Assembly: GCA_013416445.1 (NCBI GenBank) | Contig: JACCER010000001.1 | Location: 186,001 to 250,000 of the forward strand | Origin: Alcaligenaceae bacterium | GTDB taxonomy: Bacteria; Pseudomonadota; Gammaproteobacteria; Burkholderiales; Burkholderiaceae_B | Direction: 5' to 3' | DNA length: 64,000 nt | Notes under the pieces: model-generated | Database searches by the model: none | The model's input: the letters and a program-made list of their open reading frames with translations, nothing else | What the model was told of the DNA's origin: nothing | Translations under genes and position numbers: made by a program | Part shown: one piece after another, positions 44,776 through 54,200 of the stretch | How positions within the stretch are numbered: position 1 is the stretch's first letter | Layout of the letters: every line of letters begins with the position of its first letter

Positions 44776-44804
44776 GCGGCAGGAGCCAAATTCCTGCCGC
44801 TTTT
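44776..44804 (+). terminator. Strong terminator of the 47-codon gene
   Basis: GCGGCAGGA and TCCTGCCGC form a perfect 9-bp stem around a 7-nt loop, followed by TTTTCTTT. Confidence 0.88.
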
Positions 44805-44885
44805 CTTTGGCTCGCATCAAGGATGCTGCACGGGTTAGAATCGAAAACTGGACGTTGATTTTCAAGTATACACAGGAGACTTACC

Positions 44886-46067
44886 ATGGAAGATGTTGTT
44901 GTCATCGGCGCTTGCCGCACAGCCATAGGCGACTTTGGCGGTGGCCTTAAAAATGTGCCACCTTGCGATCTTGGCGCTACGGTGTTGCGCGCAGTGCTGG
45001 AACGCAGCAATGTCGCCGCCGCCGATGTTGGGCATGTCGTAATGGGGCACGTAATCAATACCGAGCCGCGCGATATGTATTTATCGCGAGTGGCGGCCAT
45101 CCATGCGGGCATAGGCCAGTCTACACCTGCGTTTAACGTGAACCGCCTGTGTGGCTCGGGCTTGCAGGCTATTATTTCTGCCGCCCAGGCCATCAAGCTG
45201 GGCGATACTGACATTGCCATCGGTGCGGGCGCCGAAAGCATGAGCCGTGCGCCTTACATCGATCCATCGCATCGCTGGGGTGCACGCATGGGCGACAGCG
45301 CTATGCTAGACATGATGACTGGCGCATTGTCTGACCCTTTTGAAAAAATGCACATGGGCGTCACGGCAGAAAACATTGCCCAGAAATATTCCATTTCCCG
45401 AGAACAACAAGACGCGTTGGCTTTGTCTTCGCACAATCGAGCTGAAACAGCCATTGCCAACGGCTATTTCAAAGACCAGATTATTCCAGTTGTGCAAAAA
45501 ACGCGTAAAGGCGATGTCGTTTTCGATACCGACGAGCATGTACGCATGGGCGCAACAGCAGCTGATTTTTCTACGCTCAAGCCAGTGTTCATCAAAGAAA
45601 ACGGCACGGTTACTGCCGGCAACGCGTCGGGCCTGAACGACGGCGCTGGCGCAGTCCTGCTCATGTCGGCTTCCGCCGCCAAGTCACGCGGCTTACAACC
45701 CATGGCCAGGCTGGTTTCCTATGGTCATGCGGGAGTAGACCCAAGGTATATGGGTATGGGGCCAGTGCCGGCAACGCAGCTTGCACTTGAAAAGGCAGGT
45801 CTCACCATAGACCAGATCGACGTCATCGAAGCCAACGAAGCCTTTGCAGCCCAGGCTTGCGCCGTCAGCAAAGAATTGGGGTTCGATCCTGCCAAAGTCA
45901 ATCCAAATGGTAGTGGTATAGGCCTGGGGCATCCCATAGGCGCCACTGGCGCCATCATTACCACCAAGGCGCTGCATGAACTTCAGCGCGTACAGGGGCG
46001 TTATGCGTTGGTAACCATGTGCATAGGCGGCGGGCAGGGTATTGCTGCAATTTTCGAACGTGCTTGA
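44886..46067 (+). CDS. bktB: Acetyl-CoA C-acyltransferase (beta-ketothiolase, BktB-like)
   Basis: A 393-residue thiolase. The acyl-carrying Cys is in NVNRLCGSGLQ, the His in GLGHPIGATG and the second Cys in MCIGGGQG. NTEPRDMYLSRVAA and HRWGARMGDSAMLDMM are close to BktB of Cupriavidus, which condenses acyl-CoAs in polyhydroxyalkanoate and fatty-acid metabolism; that resemblance is from memory. No phaB or phaC is adjacent. ATG follows CAGGAGAC. The next gene may start inside its last codons. Confidence 0.85.
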   Translation: MEDVVVIGACRTAIGDFGGGLKNVPPCDLGATVLRAVLERSNVAAADVGHVVMGHVINTEPRDMYLSRVAAIHAGIGQSTPAFNVNRLCGSGLQAIISAAQAIKLGDTDIAIGAGAESMSRAPYIDPSHRWGARMGDSAMLDMMTGALSDPFEKMHMGVTAENIAQKYSISREQQDALALSSHNRAETAIANGYFKDQIIPVVQKTRKGDVVFDTDEHVRMGATAADFSTLKPVFIKENGTVTAGNASGLNDGAGAVLLMSASAAKSRGLQPMARLVSYGHAGVDPRYMGMGPVPATQLALEKAGLTIDQIDVIEANEAFAAQACAVSKELGFDPAKVNPNGSGIGLGHPIGATGAIITTKALHELQRVQGRYALVTMCIGGGQGIAAIFERA

Positions 46068-46827
46068 GCAACCCTGGATGGACGACGAGCCCACGCTATC
46101 TGAACTGGGCGGCATTCGGTACCTGCACTTTGGTACCGAATGGGTACAAGGCGCGATGCGCACGAGCAAGCCGGCCCAATTGATACTGTCTTATACACAG
46201 CAAATGATGGCGTGGCTGCTGTTTCTCGAGCCGTCCAAAAACGATGCGATCGGTATTCTGGGCCTGGGAGCGGGTTCGTTGTTGCGCTACACGCTCAAGC
46301 ATACGCCGGCATCGGTGGAAACCGCAGAATGGAATCCACAGGTAACCGCGATATGCCGGGCTTACTTTCGGCTGCCCGAAACCAAACGTTCTGTCATTGA
46401 CCACTGCGATGCCGCGCTATGGGTTGAAAAGCGTCACAACTTGGGGCGTTATATGGCCCTGATGGTCGATCTTTACGATGCGCAGGCCCAGGGGCCGGTG
46501 CGTGACTCGCCGGAGTTTTATCAAGGTTGCTACAAAGCGCTGGCCGAGGTGGGGATCATGACAGTGAACCTGTTTGGCAACCATGCCAGCTTTGCGTCCA
46601 ATCTTGAAAACATCCATAAGGCGTTTCAGGGCAGGGTGCTGGAATTGCCCGAGATCGATGCGGGCAATAAAGTGGTGCTGGCGTTCAAGGGCCCGGTTCT
46701 TGATATTTCAACCATGCGTTTACTGGAACGCGCCGACGAGGTCGAGGCCGCTTATGGGCTGCCTGCACGGCGCTGGGCGAAAGCTTTGCTGTCCGGGCAA
46801 GGGCCTGTCAGCGAGATCGCCATTTAG
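46060..46827 (+). CDS. Spermidine synthase-like protein
   Basis: A protein of about 255 residues with the aminopropyltransferase-type Rossmann fold: GILGLGAGSLLRYTLKH for the nucleotide-like loop, ETAEWNPQVTAICRAYF for the acidic residue after strand 2, and MALMVDLYDAQAQGP where SpeE has its catalytic Asp region. It lacks the standard N-terminal beta domain, so it may be a SpeE-like methyltransferase-fold protein rather than a true spermidine synthase. A GTG at 46060 overlaps the thiolase stop by 8 nt; an ATG at 46078 is the alternative. Translational coupling with bktB is likely either way. Confidence 0.72.
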   Translation: MLEQPWMDDEPTLSELGGIRYLHFGTEWVQGAMRTSKPAQLILSYTQQMMAWLLFLEPSKNDAIGILGLGAGSLLRYTLKHTPASVETAEWNPQVTAICRAYFRLPETKRSVIDHCDAALWVEKRHNLGRYMALMVDLYDAQAQGPVRDSPEFYQGCYKALAEVGIMTVNLFGNHASFASNLENIHKAFQGRVLELPEIDAGNKVVLAFKGPVLDISTMRLLERADEVEAAYGLPARRWAKALLSGQGPVSEIAI

Positions 46828-46869
46828 ATAGCCGGCGTTAAAAGGTACGGTATTTATTTAAAGTTGTCG

Positions 46870-46906
46870 TAGGTCGGATTAGCGCCGTCAGGCGCGTAAT
46901 CCGACA
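46870..46906. repeat. REP-like palindrome copy 8, best preserved
   Basis: GTCGGATTA-GCGCC-GTCA-GGCGC-G-TAATCCGAC: 14 bp of perfect stem with one bulged G, in the same orientation as copy 5. It lies in the tandem gap between the spermidine synthase-like gene and trpX. Confidence 0.9.
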
Positions 46907-46932
46907 TCCAGCTCCGAGCTTGGTTTGTATGG

Positions 46933-46962
46933 CTGTCTTGCAGGGATACCGCTCCAAGACAG
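46933..46962. promoter_or_regulatory. Inverted repeat upstream of trpX
   Basis: CTGTCTTG and CAAGACAG are perfect 8-bp arms around 14 nt, about 80 nt before the trpX start. It could be an RNA stem in the leader or a dimeric operator. Confidence 0.4.
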
Positions 46963-47018
46963 TTACTACTTTTACGAGTTAGACTTACGCCCATCAGCGA
47001 CACGTAACCAGGTGATCG

Positions 47019-47037
47019 CTTATCTCTCGATAAGGAG
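47019..47037 (+). promoter_or_regulatory. Hairpin overlapping the trpX Shine-Dalgarno
   Basis: CTTATC-TCTC-GATAAG forms a 6-bp stem (47019-47034) whose right arm includes the first bases of AAGGAG (47032-47037), the trpX ribosome-binding site 5 nt before the ATG. Folding would hide part of the site. Confidence 0.45.
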
Positions 47038-47042
47038 CTTCC

Positions 47043-48011
47043 ATGAAGTTTAGCAAGTCTGTCAGATTAGCTTTTGGTGCACTCACGGTCGCCGGCCTAT
47101 TGGCGCACACTTCGATCTTTGCGCAGTCGGTAGCGGTCACTTCCATTGTTGAACACCCAGCCCTGGATGCCCTTAAAGACGGTGTTCAGGAAGCGCTTGC
47201 CAAAGCAGGCTATACCGAAGCCAAGGGCCTAAAGTGGCAGTTTCAAACAGCCCAGGGCAATACAGCCATTGCAGCCCAAATCGCACGCAAATTCGTGGGT
47301 GACAAGCCTGATGTCATCGTGGCCATCGCCACCCCGTCTGCGCAGGCAGTAGTGGCCGCAACGAAAACCATACCTGTCGTTTATGCGGCGGTTACCGATC
47401 CGGTCGCGGCCCAACTGGTCAGCACCATGGGGGCCTCTGGCACCAATGTTACTGGTGTATCCGATAGTCTGGCTCTCGAAAAGCAAGTTGAGCTAATCAA
47501 GAAAATCGTGCCCGACGCCAAGCGCGTAGGCATGGTTTACAACCCAGGCGAGGCCAATTCGGTAGTCGTGGTCAAGCAAATGCGCGAGCTCTTGCCCAAG
47601 GCCGGCCTGTCGCTGGTTGAAGCAACAGCCGCGCGTACGGTAGACGTAGGTGCGGCGGCCCGTAGCCTGGTGGGCAAGGTCGACGTTATTTATACCAACA
47701 CCGACAACAACGTGGTGTCCGCCTACGAATCCCTGGTCAAGGTCGGCAACGACGCCAAGATCCCGCTTATTGCTTCCGATACCGATAGTGTTCCCCGTGG
47801 AGCCATTGCTGCGCTGGGCGTGAACTATCACGACCTGGGCCTGCAAACCGGGAAAATGGTCATCAAGATCCTGAAAGGGCAGCAGCCAGGTACGCTGGCC
47901 TCTGAAACCAGCGACAAACTCGAACTGTTCGTCAATCGCAGCGCAGCGAAAAAGCAGGGTGTTACCCTCAGCGACGCGCTCATCAAATCAGCAACCAAGG
48001 TTGTCGACTAA
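47043..48011 (+). CDS. trpX: ABC transporter substrate-binding protein, TrpX type
   Basis: A 322-residue periplasmic binding protein of the ABC_sub_bind family. A signal peptide ends near IFAQS, followed by VAVTSIVEHPALDALKDG, IVAIATPSAQAVVAAT, IPVVYAAVTDPVAA, TGVSDSLALEKQVELIKK and AALGVNYHDLGLQTGKM. Members of this family bind tryptophan, tyrosine or other amino acids. A terminator follows before the permease gene, so the binding protein is probably made in excess over the membrane parts. Confidence 0.88.
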   Translation: MKFSKSVRLAFGALTVAGLLAHTSIFAQSVAVTSIVEHPALDALKDGVQEALAKAGYTEAKGLKWQFQTAQGNTAIAAQIARKFVGDKPDVIVAIATPSAQAVVAATKTIPVVYAAVTDPVAAQLVSTMGASGTNVTGVSDSLALEKQVELIKKIVPDAKRVGMVYNPGEANSVVVVKQMRELLPKAGLSLVEATAARTVDVGAAARSLVGKVDVIYTNTDNNVVSAYESLVKVGNDAKIPLIASDTDSVPRGAIAALGVNYHDLGLQTGKMVIKILKGQQPGTLASETSDKLELFVNRSAAKKQGVTLSDALIKSATKVVD

Positions 48012-48030
48012 AATACCGGCGTCGATAAAA

Positions 48031-48067
48031 CAGGTGGGTTGTCGAAAACAACCCACCTGTTTCTTTT
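48031..48067 (+). terminator. Terminator inside the trpXYZ operon
   Basis: CAGGTGGGTTGT and ACAACCCACCTG are perfect 12-bp arms around CGAAA, followed by TTTCTTTTTT. It is the most regular terminator in the window, yet stands between trpX and the permease gene of the same system. Confidence 0.9.
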
Positions 48068-48092
48068 TTGCTTACTCTGACCAGACTAGACC

Positions 48093-48986
48093 ATGTCTCT
48101 TTATTCTTTGTGGGGCGCCCTGGAAATTGGCCTGATTTTCGGCCTGGTTGCCCTTGGCGTGCTGATTTCATTCCGAATGCTGCGATTCCCGGATCTGACC
48201 GTGGATGGCAGTTTCCCACTGGGTGCTGCCGTGGCGGCAACCCTGATCAGCGCGGGCATGGACCCTTTCAGCGCCACTGGGGTCGCCACATTTGCTGGCG
48301 CCATTGCTGGCATGATTACCGGGTGGCTGAATGTAAAGTTGAAAATCATGGACTTGCTGGCCAGCATCCTGATGATGATAGCGCTGTATTCCATCAATCT
48401 GCGTATCATGGGCCGGCCCAATGTGCCGCTTATTTCCGAACCTACGATATTCACTATCCTGCATCCCGAGGGCATAAGCGACTATATCGCCCGGCCCTTG
48501 ATGCTGCTGGTGTTGTTGATTGCGATTAAATTCATACTGGACTGGTTTTTTTCCACAAAAACCGGGCTGGCCATGCGGGCCACGGGATCCAATCCGCGCA
48601 TGGCCCGCTCCCAGGGCGTAGCCACTGGCGCCATGCTGCTGACCGGTATGGCAATATCTAACGCTCTGTGTGCTCTGGCTGGTGCGCTGTTTGCCCAGTC
48701 GCAAGGTGGGGCGGATATCTCCATGGGCATAGGAACCATCGTCATTGGCCTTGCCGCAGTCATCGTTGGTGAAAGCATCATGCCATCGCGCAGGCTTTTT
48801 GTCGTGACGCTGGCCGTCATCGTGGGTGCTGTGCTGTATCGCTTTTTCATTGCTCTGGCCCTGAACGCCGATTTCATAGGCCTGCAGGCGCAAGACTTGA
48901 ATCTGGTGACGGCGTTGCTGGTTACTTTTGCGCTGGTGATACCGCTGATCAAGCAGCGTCTGCATGGTAAAAAAGGGGGGCGTTGA
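48093..48986 (+). CDS. trpY: ABC transporter permease, TrpY type
   Basis: A 297-residue inner-membrane permease of the BPD_transp_2 family with about eight spans. GLVALGVLISFRMLRFPDLTVDGSF near the N-terminus (key part RFPDLTVDGSF), GLAMRATGSNPRMARSQGV in the cytoplasmic loop (key part RATGSNPRMARSQGV) and GLAAVIVGESIMP are typical of permeases that partner TrpX proteins. Its stop is one base before the trpZ ATG. Confidence 0.88.
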   Translation: MSLYSLWGALEIGLIFGLVALGVLISFRMLRFPDLTVDGSFPLGAAVAATLISAGMDPFSATGVATFAGAIAGMITGWLNVKLKIMDLLASILMMIALYSINLRIMGRPNVPLISEPTIFTILHPEGISDYIARPLMLLVLLIAIKFILDWFFSTKTGLAMRATGSNPRMARSQGVATGAMLLTGMAISNALCALAGALFAQSQGGADISMGIGTIVIGLAAVIVGESIMPSRRLFVVTLAVIVGAVLYRFFIALALNADFIGLQAQDLNLVTALLVTFALVIPLIKQRLHGKKGGR

Positions 48987-48987
48987 T

Positions 48988-49782
48988 ATGTTGACCGCAA
49001 AAAATCTGCACATTACCTTCAACCCCGGCACAGCCATAGAAACCCTGGCTTTGCGCGGCTTGTCTTTGCACATACCCACAGGGCAGTTTGTTACTGTCAT
49101 TGGTTCCAATGGGGCGGGAAAGTCAACCTTGCTCAACGCCATATCCGGTGACCAGTCAGTCGACAGCGGGTCTATCACCATAGATGGCCAAGATGTTACC
49201 AGCCAGCCGGTGTGGGTGCGCGCCAGGCAAGTGGCCCGCGTGTTCCAAGACCCCATGGCGGGCACTTGCGAAGACCTGACCATAGAAGAAAACATGGCGC
49301 TGGCTTATAGCCGGGGCGAAAGACGCGGCCTTTCCATGGCGGTAAAAGCGGCCATGCGCAGCGAATTTCGCGAGCGTCTGGCCACACTGGGCCTGGGGCT
49401 GGAAAATCGTCTTGGCGACCGCATAGGCTTGTTGTCAGGAGGGCAGCGCCAGGCAGTCAGTTTGCTGATGGCGGCTCTACGGCCTTCACGTATATTGCTG
49501 CTCGACGAGCACACCGCCGCGCTGGATCCACGTACGGCTCAGTTTGTGCTTGAACTCACCACCCGCATCGTCAGTGAAAACAAGCTGACTACCATGATGG
49601 TTACTCACAGCATGCGCCAGGCGCTCGATGTGGGCGAGCGCACGGTTATGTTACACCAAGGTAATGTCGTACTGGATGTGGCTGGCCCAGAACGCCAGGG
49701 GCTAGATGTGCCCGACTTGCTGAGCATGTTTGAGCGGGTGCGCGGTGAAACCCTATCCGACGATGGATTATTGCTGGGATAG
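48988..49782 (+). CDS. trpZ: ABC transporter ATP-binding protein, TrpZ type
   Basis: A 264-residue ATPase. Walker A is GSNGAGKST, the signature LSGGQRQAVSLLMA, Walker B LLLDEHTAALDP and the H-loop MMVTHSM. FQDPMAGTCEDLTIEENMALA (key part FQDPMAGTCEDLT) is the Q-loop of this subfamily. With TrpX and TrpY it completes an amino-acid-type importer. The ATG at 48988 follows GGGGGG and lies one base after the permease stop. Confidence 0.9.
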   Translation: MLTAKNLHITFNPGTAIETLALRGLSLHIPTGQFVTVIGSNGAGKSTLLNAISGDQSVDSGSITIDGQDVTSQPVWVRARQVARVFQDPMAGTCEDLTIEENMALAYSRGERRGLSMAVKAAMRSEFRERLATLGLGLENRLGDRIGLLSGGQRQAVSLLMAALRPSRILLLDEHTAALDPRTAQFVLELTTRIVSENKLTTMMVTHSMRQALDVGERTVMLHQGNVVLDVAGPERQGLDVPDLLSMFERVRGETLSDDGLLLG

Positions 49783-49870
49783 CAGCTGGATGGCATGAAA
49801 ATTGCTGACTGGCTATACTGAGGTAAGGTGTTTCTCGCGCTGAAAATACTTCAGAACTGTTACGGAAAAA

Positions 49871-49900
49871 GGGGTTGGCAGTGAGTGCTAACCCCTATTT
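49871..49900 (+). terminator. Terminator beyond trpZ
   Basis: GGGGTTGGCA and TGCTAACCCC pair with one G-T wobble around GTGAG, followed by TATTT. It lies 90 nt after the trpZ stop and before the efflux operon. Confidence 0.65.
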
Positions 49901-49985
49901 CGTTTTATACTCCCCCTTTAATAAAAACCAGAACGCTTACAGTTGGGCTTGCATGGCAAATCCACGCTGTACAGGAGTTATTTGA

Positions 49986-51233
49986 ATGTTGAATCTTCGC
50001 TTGCCTTCCGGGCAGCAAGTCCGCGTGGCTGTCTTTTCTTCTTTGCTATTGCTTGCTGCTTGCGGCGAAAAGCCGCAGCAAGGCCCTCAGGGCGAGATGA
50101 AAGTACCGGTTAGCGTCATCACCGTACAGCCCAGGCCAACCGAGGTCTCCGTAGAATTGCCTGGGCGGGTTGAGGCCATCAAAGATGCCGAAATCCGCGC
50201 CCGTGTGAATGGCATCGTCAATGAAATCAATTTCAAGCAGGGCAGCGATGTCAAGGCAGGGCAACTGCTGTTTACCATAGATCCCGCACCATACAAGGCG
50301 GCGCGCGCCCAGGCGGCGGCCCAGTTGCAACGTGCACAGGCCGACGCCAAAAGCGCCCGACTCCTGGCGCAGCGTTATTCCACGCTTATCAAGGCTAATG
50401 CGGTAAGCCGACAAGACTACGATAACGCCATTGCTACAGCAGGTCAGGCTGATGCCGCTATTGCTGCCGCGCAGGCCACTTTACAGTCGGCCGATATTGA
50501 CTTGGGCTATACCAAAGTGGTGTCTCCCATCGATGGGAGAATAGGCAAGTCGATGGTTACCGAAGGGGCGCTGGTTAGCGCAAGCGCGGCCACCCAGCTG
50601 GCGACAGTGCAACAGCTTGATCGCGTTTATGTCGACTTGGCCCGTTCCACCACGGAACTTGCCCAGTTACGCCGCGACCTGGCCAGTGGCGTCCTCGAGC
50701 AAACCTCTGATGGCACGGCCAAGGCGCAGGCCATACTCGAAGATGGATCCAGCTACAGCGAACCCGGTGAGTTGTTGTTCTCGGGTGTGACAGTCGACCC
50801 CACAACAGGGCAGGTCAATTTGCGCGCCGAATTCCCCAACCCGGATCAAATCCTTTTGCCTGGCATGTACGTACGCGTACGCCTGCCACAAGGGGTAGAT
50901 CAAAAAGCGCTGCTGGTGCCGCAGCAGGCCTTGCAACGTACCGCCGATGGTCGCAGCAGCCTGATGCTGGTCAAAGATGACAAGGTCGAGGTAGCGCCGG
51001 TTACGGTAGGCAATGGCATTGACGGAAAATGGATCATCAATCAGGGGTTGAGCGCGGGCGATGTGGTGGTGGTTGAAGGCTTCCAGAAAATCCGGCCAGG
51101 CGCGGCGGTTCAGGTTATGCCCTGGAAGCAGCCAGTCGCAGGTGGGCAGTCAGCCTCCGCCAGCGATGCAGCAAGCCAGCCTGCCGACAAGGCCGATGAA
51201 ACCAATAAGTCGCAGCCAGACGCCAAGGGCTGA
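49986..51233 (+). CDS. RND efflux periplasmic adaptor (AcrA/MexA type)
   Basis: A 415-residue membrane-fusion lipoprotein: signal sequence with lipobox LAAC, then VSVITVQPRPTEVSVELPGR, the biotinyl-lipoyl half VNEINFKQGSDVKAGQLLFTID (key part FKQGSDVKAGQLLF), an alpha-hairpin with RAQADAKSARLLAQRY, and the beta-barrel and membrane-proximal domains. It bridges the inner-membrane pump and the outer-membrane channel. ATG follows CAGGAG. First of three genes. No tetR-type repressor gene lies next to it. Confidence 0.93.
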   Translation: MLNLRLPSGQQVRVAVFSSLLLLAACGEKPQQGPQGEMKVPVSVITVQPRPTEVSVELPGRVEAIKDAEIRARVNGIVNEINFKQGSDVKAGQLLFTIDPAPYKAARAQAAAQLQRAQADAKSARLLAQRYSTLIKANAVSRQDYDNAIATAGQADAAIAAAQATLQSADIDLGYTKVVSPIDGRIGKSMVTEGALVSASAATQLATVQQLDRVYVDLARSTTELAQLRRDLASGVLEQTSDGTAKAQAILEDGSSYSEPGELLFSGVTVDPTTGQVNLRAEFPNPDQILLPGMYVRVRLPQGVDQKALLVPQQALQRTADGRSSLMLVKDDKVEVAPVTVGNGIDGKWIINQGLSAGDVVVVEGFQKIRPGAAVQVMPWKQPVAGGQSASASDAASQPADKADETNKSQPDAKG

Positions 51234-51295
51234 AGAGCCGCTGTAGCGGGCCGCGCTTGTGGGCCTGCAACGTTAAATGTTTAGAGTGAGCACGC

Positions 51296-54200
51296 ATGCC
51301 GCAGTTTTTTATTGAAAGGCCGATTTTTGCCTGGGTAGTTGCCTTGGCAATTACTTTGGCGGGTTTGTTGGCAATTCCCAATATGCCGGTTTCACAATAC
51401 CCCGAAGTCGCACCTCCGGCCGTCACCATCCAGGCTACCTATCCTGGTGCTTCGGCTCAAGATGTTTCCAATTCCGTCTCCAGCATTATCGAGAACGAAC
51501 TCAACGGCGCCACGGGTTTGCTGTACTATGAATCGGTCAGCGACTCCTATGGCGGCTCGCAAATTACAGCCACATTTGCTCCGGGTACTGATCCCGATCT
51601 GGCGCAGGTCGATGTACAAAACCGTATTTCCAACGTCACTGCCAAGCTACCTGGCGCGGTTACTCAGCAAGGCCTGAAAGTCAGCAAAAGCAATGCCAGC
51701 TTTCTGATGGTCGTGGCGCTGTCCTCCACCGACGGTTCGCTCGACCAGGTCGCTCTGGCCGACTACATCACGCGCAATATCCAGAATGCCATAGCGCGGG
51801 TTCCAGGGGTGGGTAAATTCCAGCTTTTTGCCGCGCCGCGCGCCATGCGCGTGTGGGTCGACCCCGACAAGCTTACCGGTTACAAAATCAGTATGGCCGA
51901 GGTCAATGCCGCCATTGCCAAGCAAAACGTACTGATTTCAGCAGGCATCATCGGTTCGCCTCCCAATCCTGGCGAACAAAGGGTCACTGCGCCTATCGTG
52001 GTGAATGGCGAGCTTAAAAACGTTGCCGATTTTGAAAATATCGTTTTGCGCTCGAATGTGGATGGTTCCAGCGTACGGGTGCGCGATGTTGCCCGCGTTG
52101 AAATCGGCGCCGATAACTATCAGTTCGGGGCTCGCCTGAACGGCAAGCCTACTGCCGCTTTTGCGATTTCGCTGGCAACCAATGCCAATGCCTTATCTAC
52201 TGCTTCTGGGGTTAAGGCCCGCATGGACGAACTGGCACAGTTCTTCCCTGGCAATATTACCTACACCATTCCTTACGACACCACGCCATACGTCCAGATC
52301 TCCATCGAGCAAGTATTGCATACTCTGCTTGAAGCCATGCTGCTGGTGTTCGTCGTCATGTTTATCTTCCTGCAGAATGTGCGTTATACGCTGATTCCTG
52401 CCCTGGTCGTACCCATTGCTATCCTGGGAGCATTCGCGGTCATGCTGTCCTTGGGCTTTTCCATTAACGTGCTGACCATGTTCGCCATGGTGCTGGCCAT
52501 TGGTATCTTGGTTGACGATGCCATTGTGGTGGTGGAAAACGTTGAGCGTATTATGGTGGAAGAGGGCTTGTCACCCAAAGAAGCCACAAAAAAGGCCATG
52601 CCCCAGATCAGCGGCGCGGTTGTCGGCATGACGCTGGTGCTGGCGGCAGTGTTTTTCCCGCTGGCCTTCATGAAAGGATCCGTCGGTGTTATTTACCAGC
52701 AATTTTCGGTTGCCATGGCTGTGTCCATCCTGTTTTCCGGCTTTCTGGCATTAACCTTTACTCCCGCCTTGTGCGCCACCATACTCAAGCCTATACCCAA
52801 GGGTCAGCATGAAAGTAAAAAAGGCTTTTTCGGCTGGTTCAATCGTGGCTTTGATCGTGTTACCAACCGTTATGAAGGCTGGGTCGGGCGCAGCCTGAAA
52901 CGGGGCGGGCGCATGATGCTGGTTTACCTGATTTTGCTGTTGGCACTGGGCTGGATGTATATGCGCTTGCCCACATCTTTCTTGCCTGAAGAAGACCAAG
53001 GCTACATTATCGTCAACATGGAGCTGCCTTCAGGCTCTACCAGTAATCGCACCATAGAGGTCATTGAAAAAGTCGAGGGTTACTTCAGCAAGCAACCGCA
53101 AATGGAGAATATCGTTACCGTGCAAGGCTTCAGCTTCAACGGCAACGGCTTGAACTCGGCCATTGCCTTTGTTCCCCTGAAAGATTTCTCGGAACGCAAA
53201 GGCAAAGAAAATTCCGCTATGGCGGTCGCAGCAAAAGCCACCCAGAACTTGCTGTTCGGCTTGCCTGATTCTATGGTTTTCGCTATTGTGCCGCCGGCCA
53301 TTTCTTCTCTTGGCAATGCGTCGGGCTTTGATATGCGTTTGCAAGACCGAGGTGGCCAGGGCCACGATGCCCTGATGGCTGCAACCCAGCAGTTGTTGAT
53401 GATGGCCATGAAGAACCCTGTGCTGGCCAATACCCGGGTTACAGGCTTGGGGCCAGGTTCGCAGCTCAACCTGACTATCGATCGCGAGAAAGCGGCCGCA
53501 CTTGGGGTCGATTTTGGCGAAGTCGCCACGCTTATTTCAACATCGCTGGGATCGGCTTATGTAGCCAAGTTTCCCAATATGGGCTGGATACAGAACGTCT
53601 GGGTACAAGCTGACCAAACGCATCGCATGAACGGCGACGACATCATGAAGCTGAATGCGCGCAATAGCAGCGGCGAAATGGTGCCTTTGTCGTCTTTCGT
53701 GAAAATAGACTGGAATCAGGGTCCCGTCCAGGTGGTGCGCTATAACAGCTACGAATCCGTCAGGCTGGGTGGCGCAGCAGCGCCTGGTTATTCAACCGGT
53801 CAGGCGATGGAGGCCATGGAAGAGATGGTGGCCCAGTTGCCTCATGGTTTTGGCTACGAATGGACAGGTCTTTCGTACCAGGAAAAGCAGGCAGGCAGTC
53901 AGTCGTTGATACTGATGGGCCTGGCCATGCTGGTGGTTTTCCTGCTGCTGGCCGCCTTGTACGAAAGCTGGGCGATCCCGCTTTCAGTCATGCTGATGGT
54001 GCCACTAGGGATGCTGGGAGCGGTTGGCATGGTCTCGGCGCTGGGCATGTCCAATGACGTCTACTTCCAGGTAGGCATGATTACCGTAATCGGGTTGGCA
54101 GCCAAGAACGCCATTCTTATTGTGGAATTTGCCAAAGACACCTATGCGCAGGGCGGCAGCATTATCGACGCTACGGTCGAAGCGGCACGCTTGCGATTCA

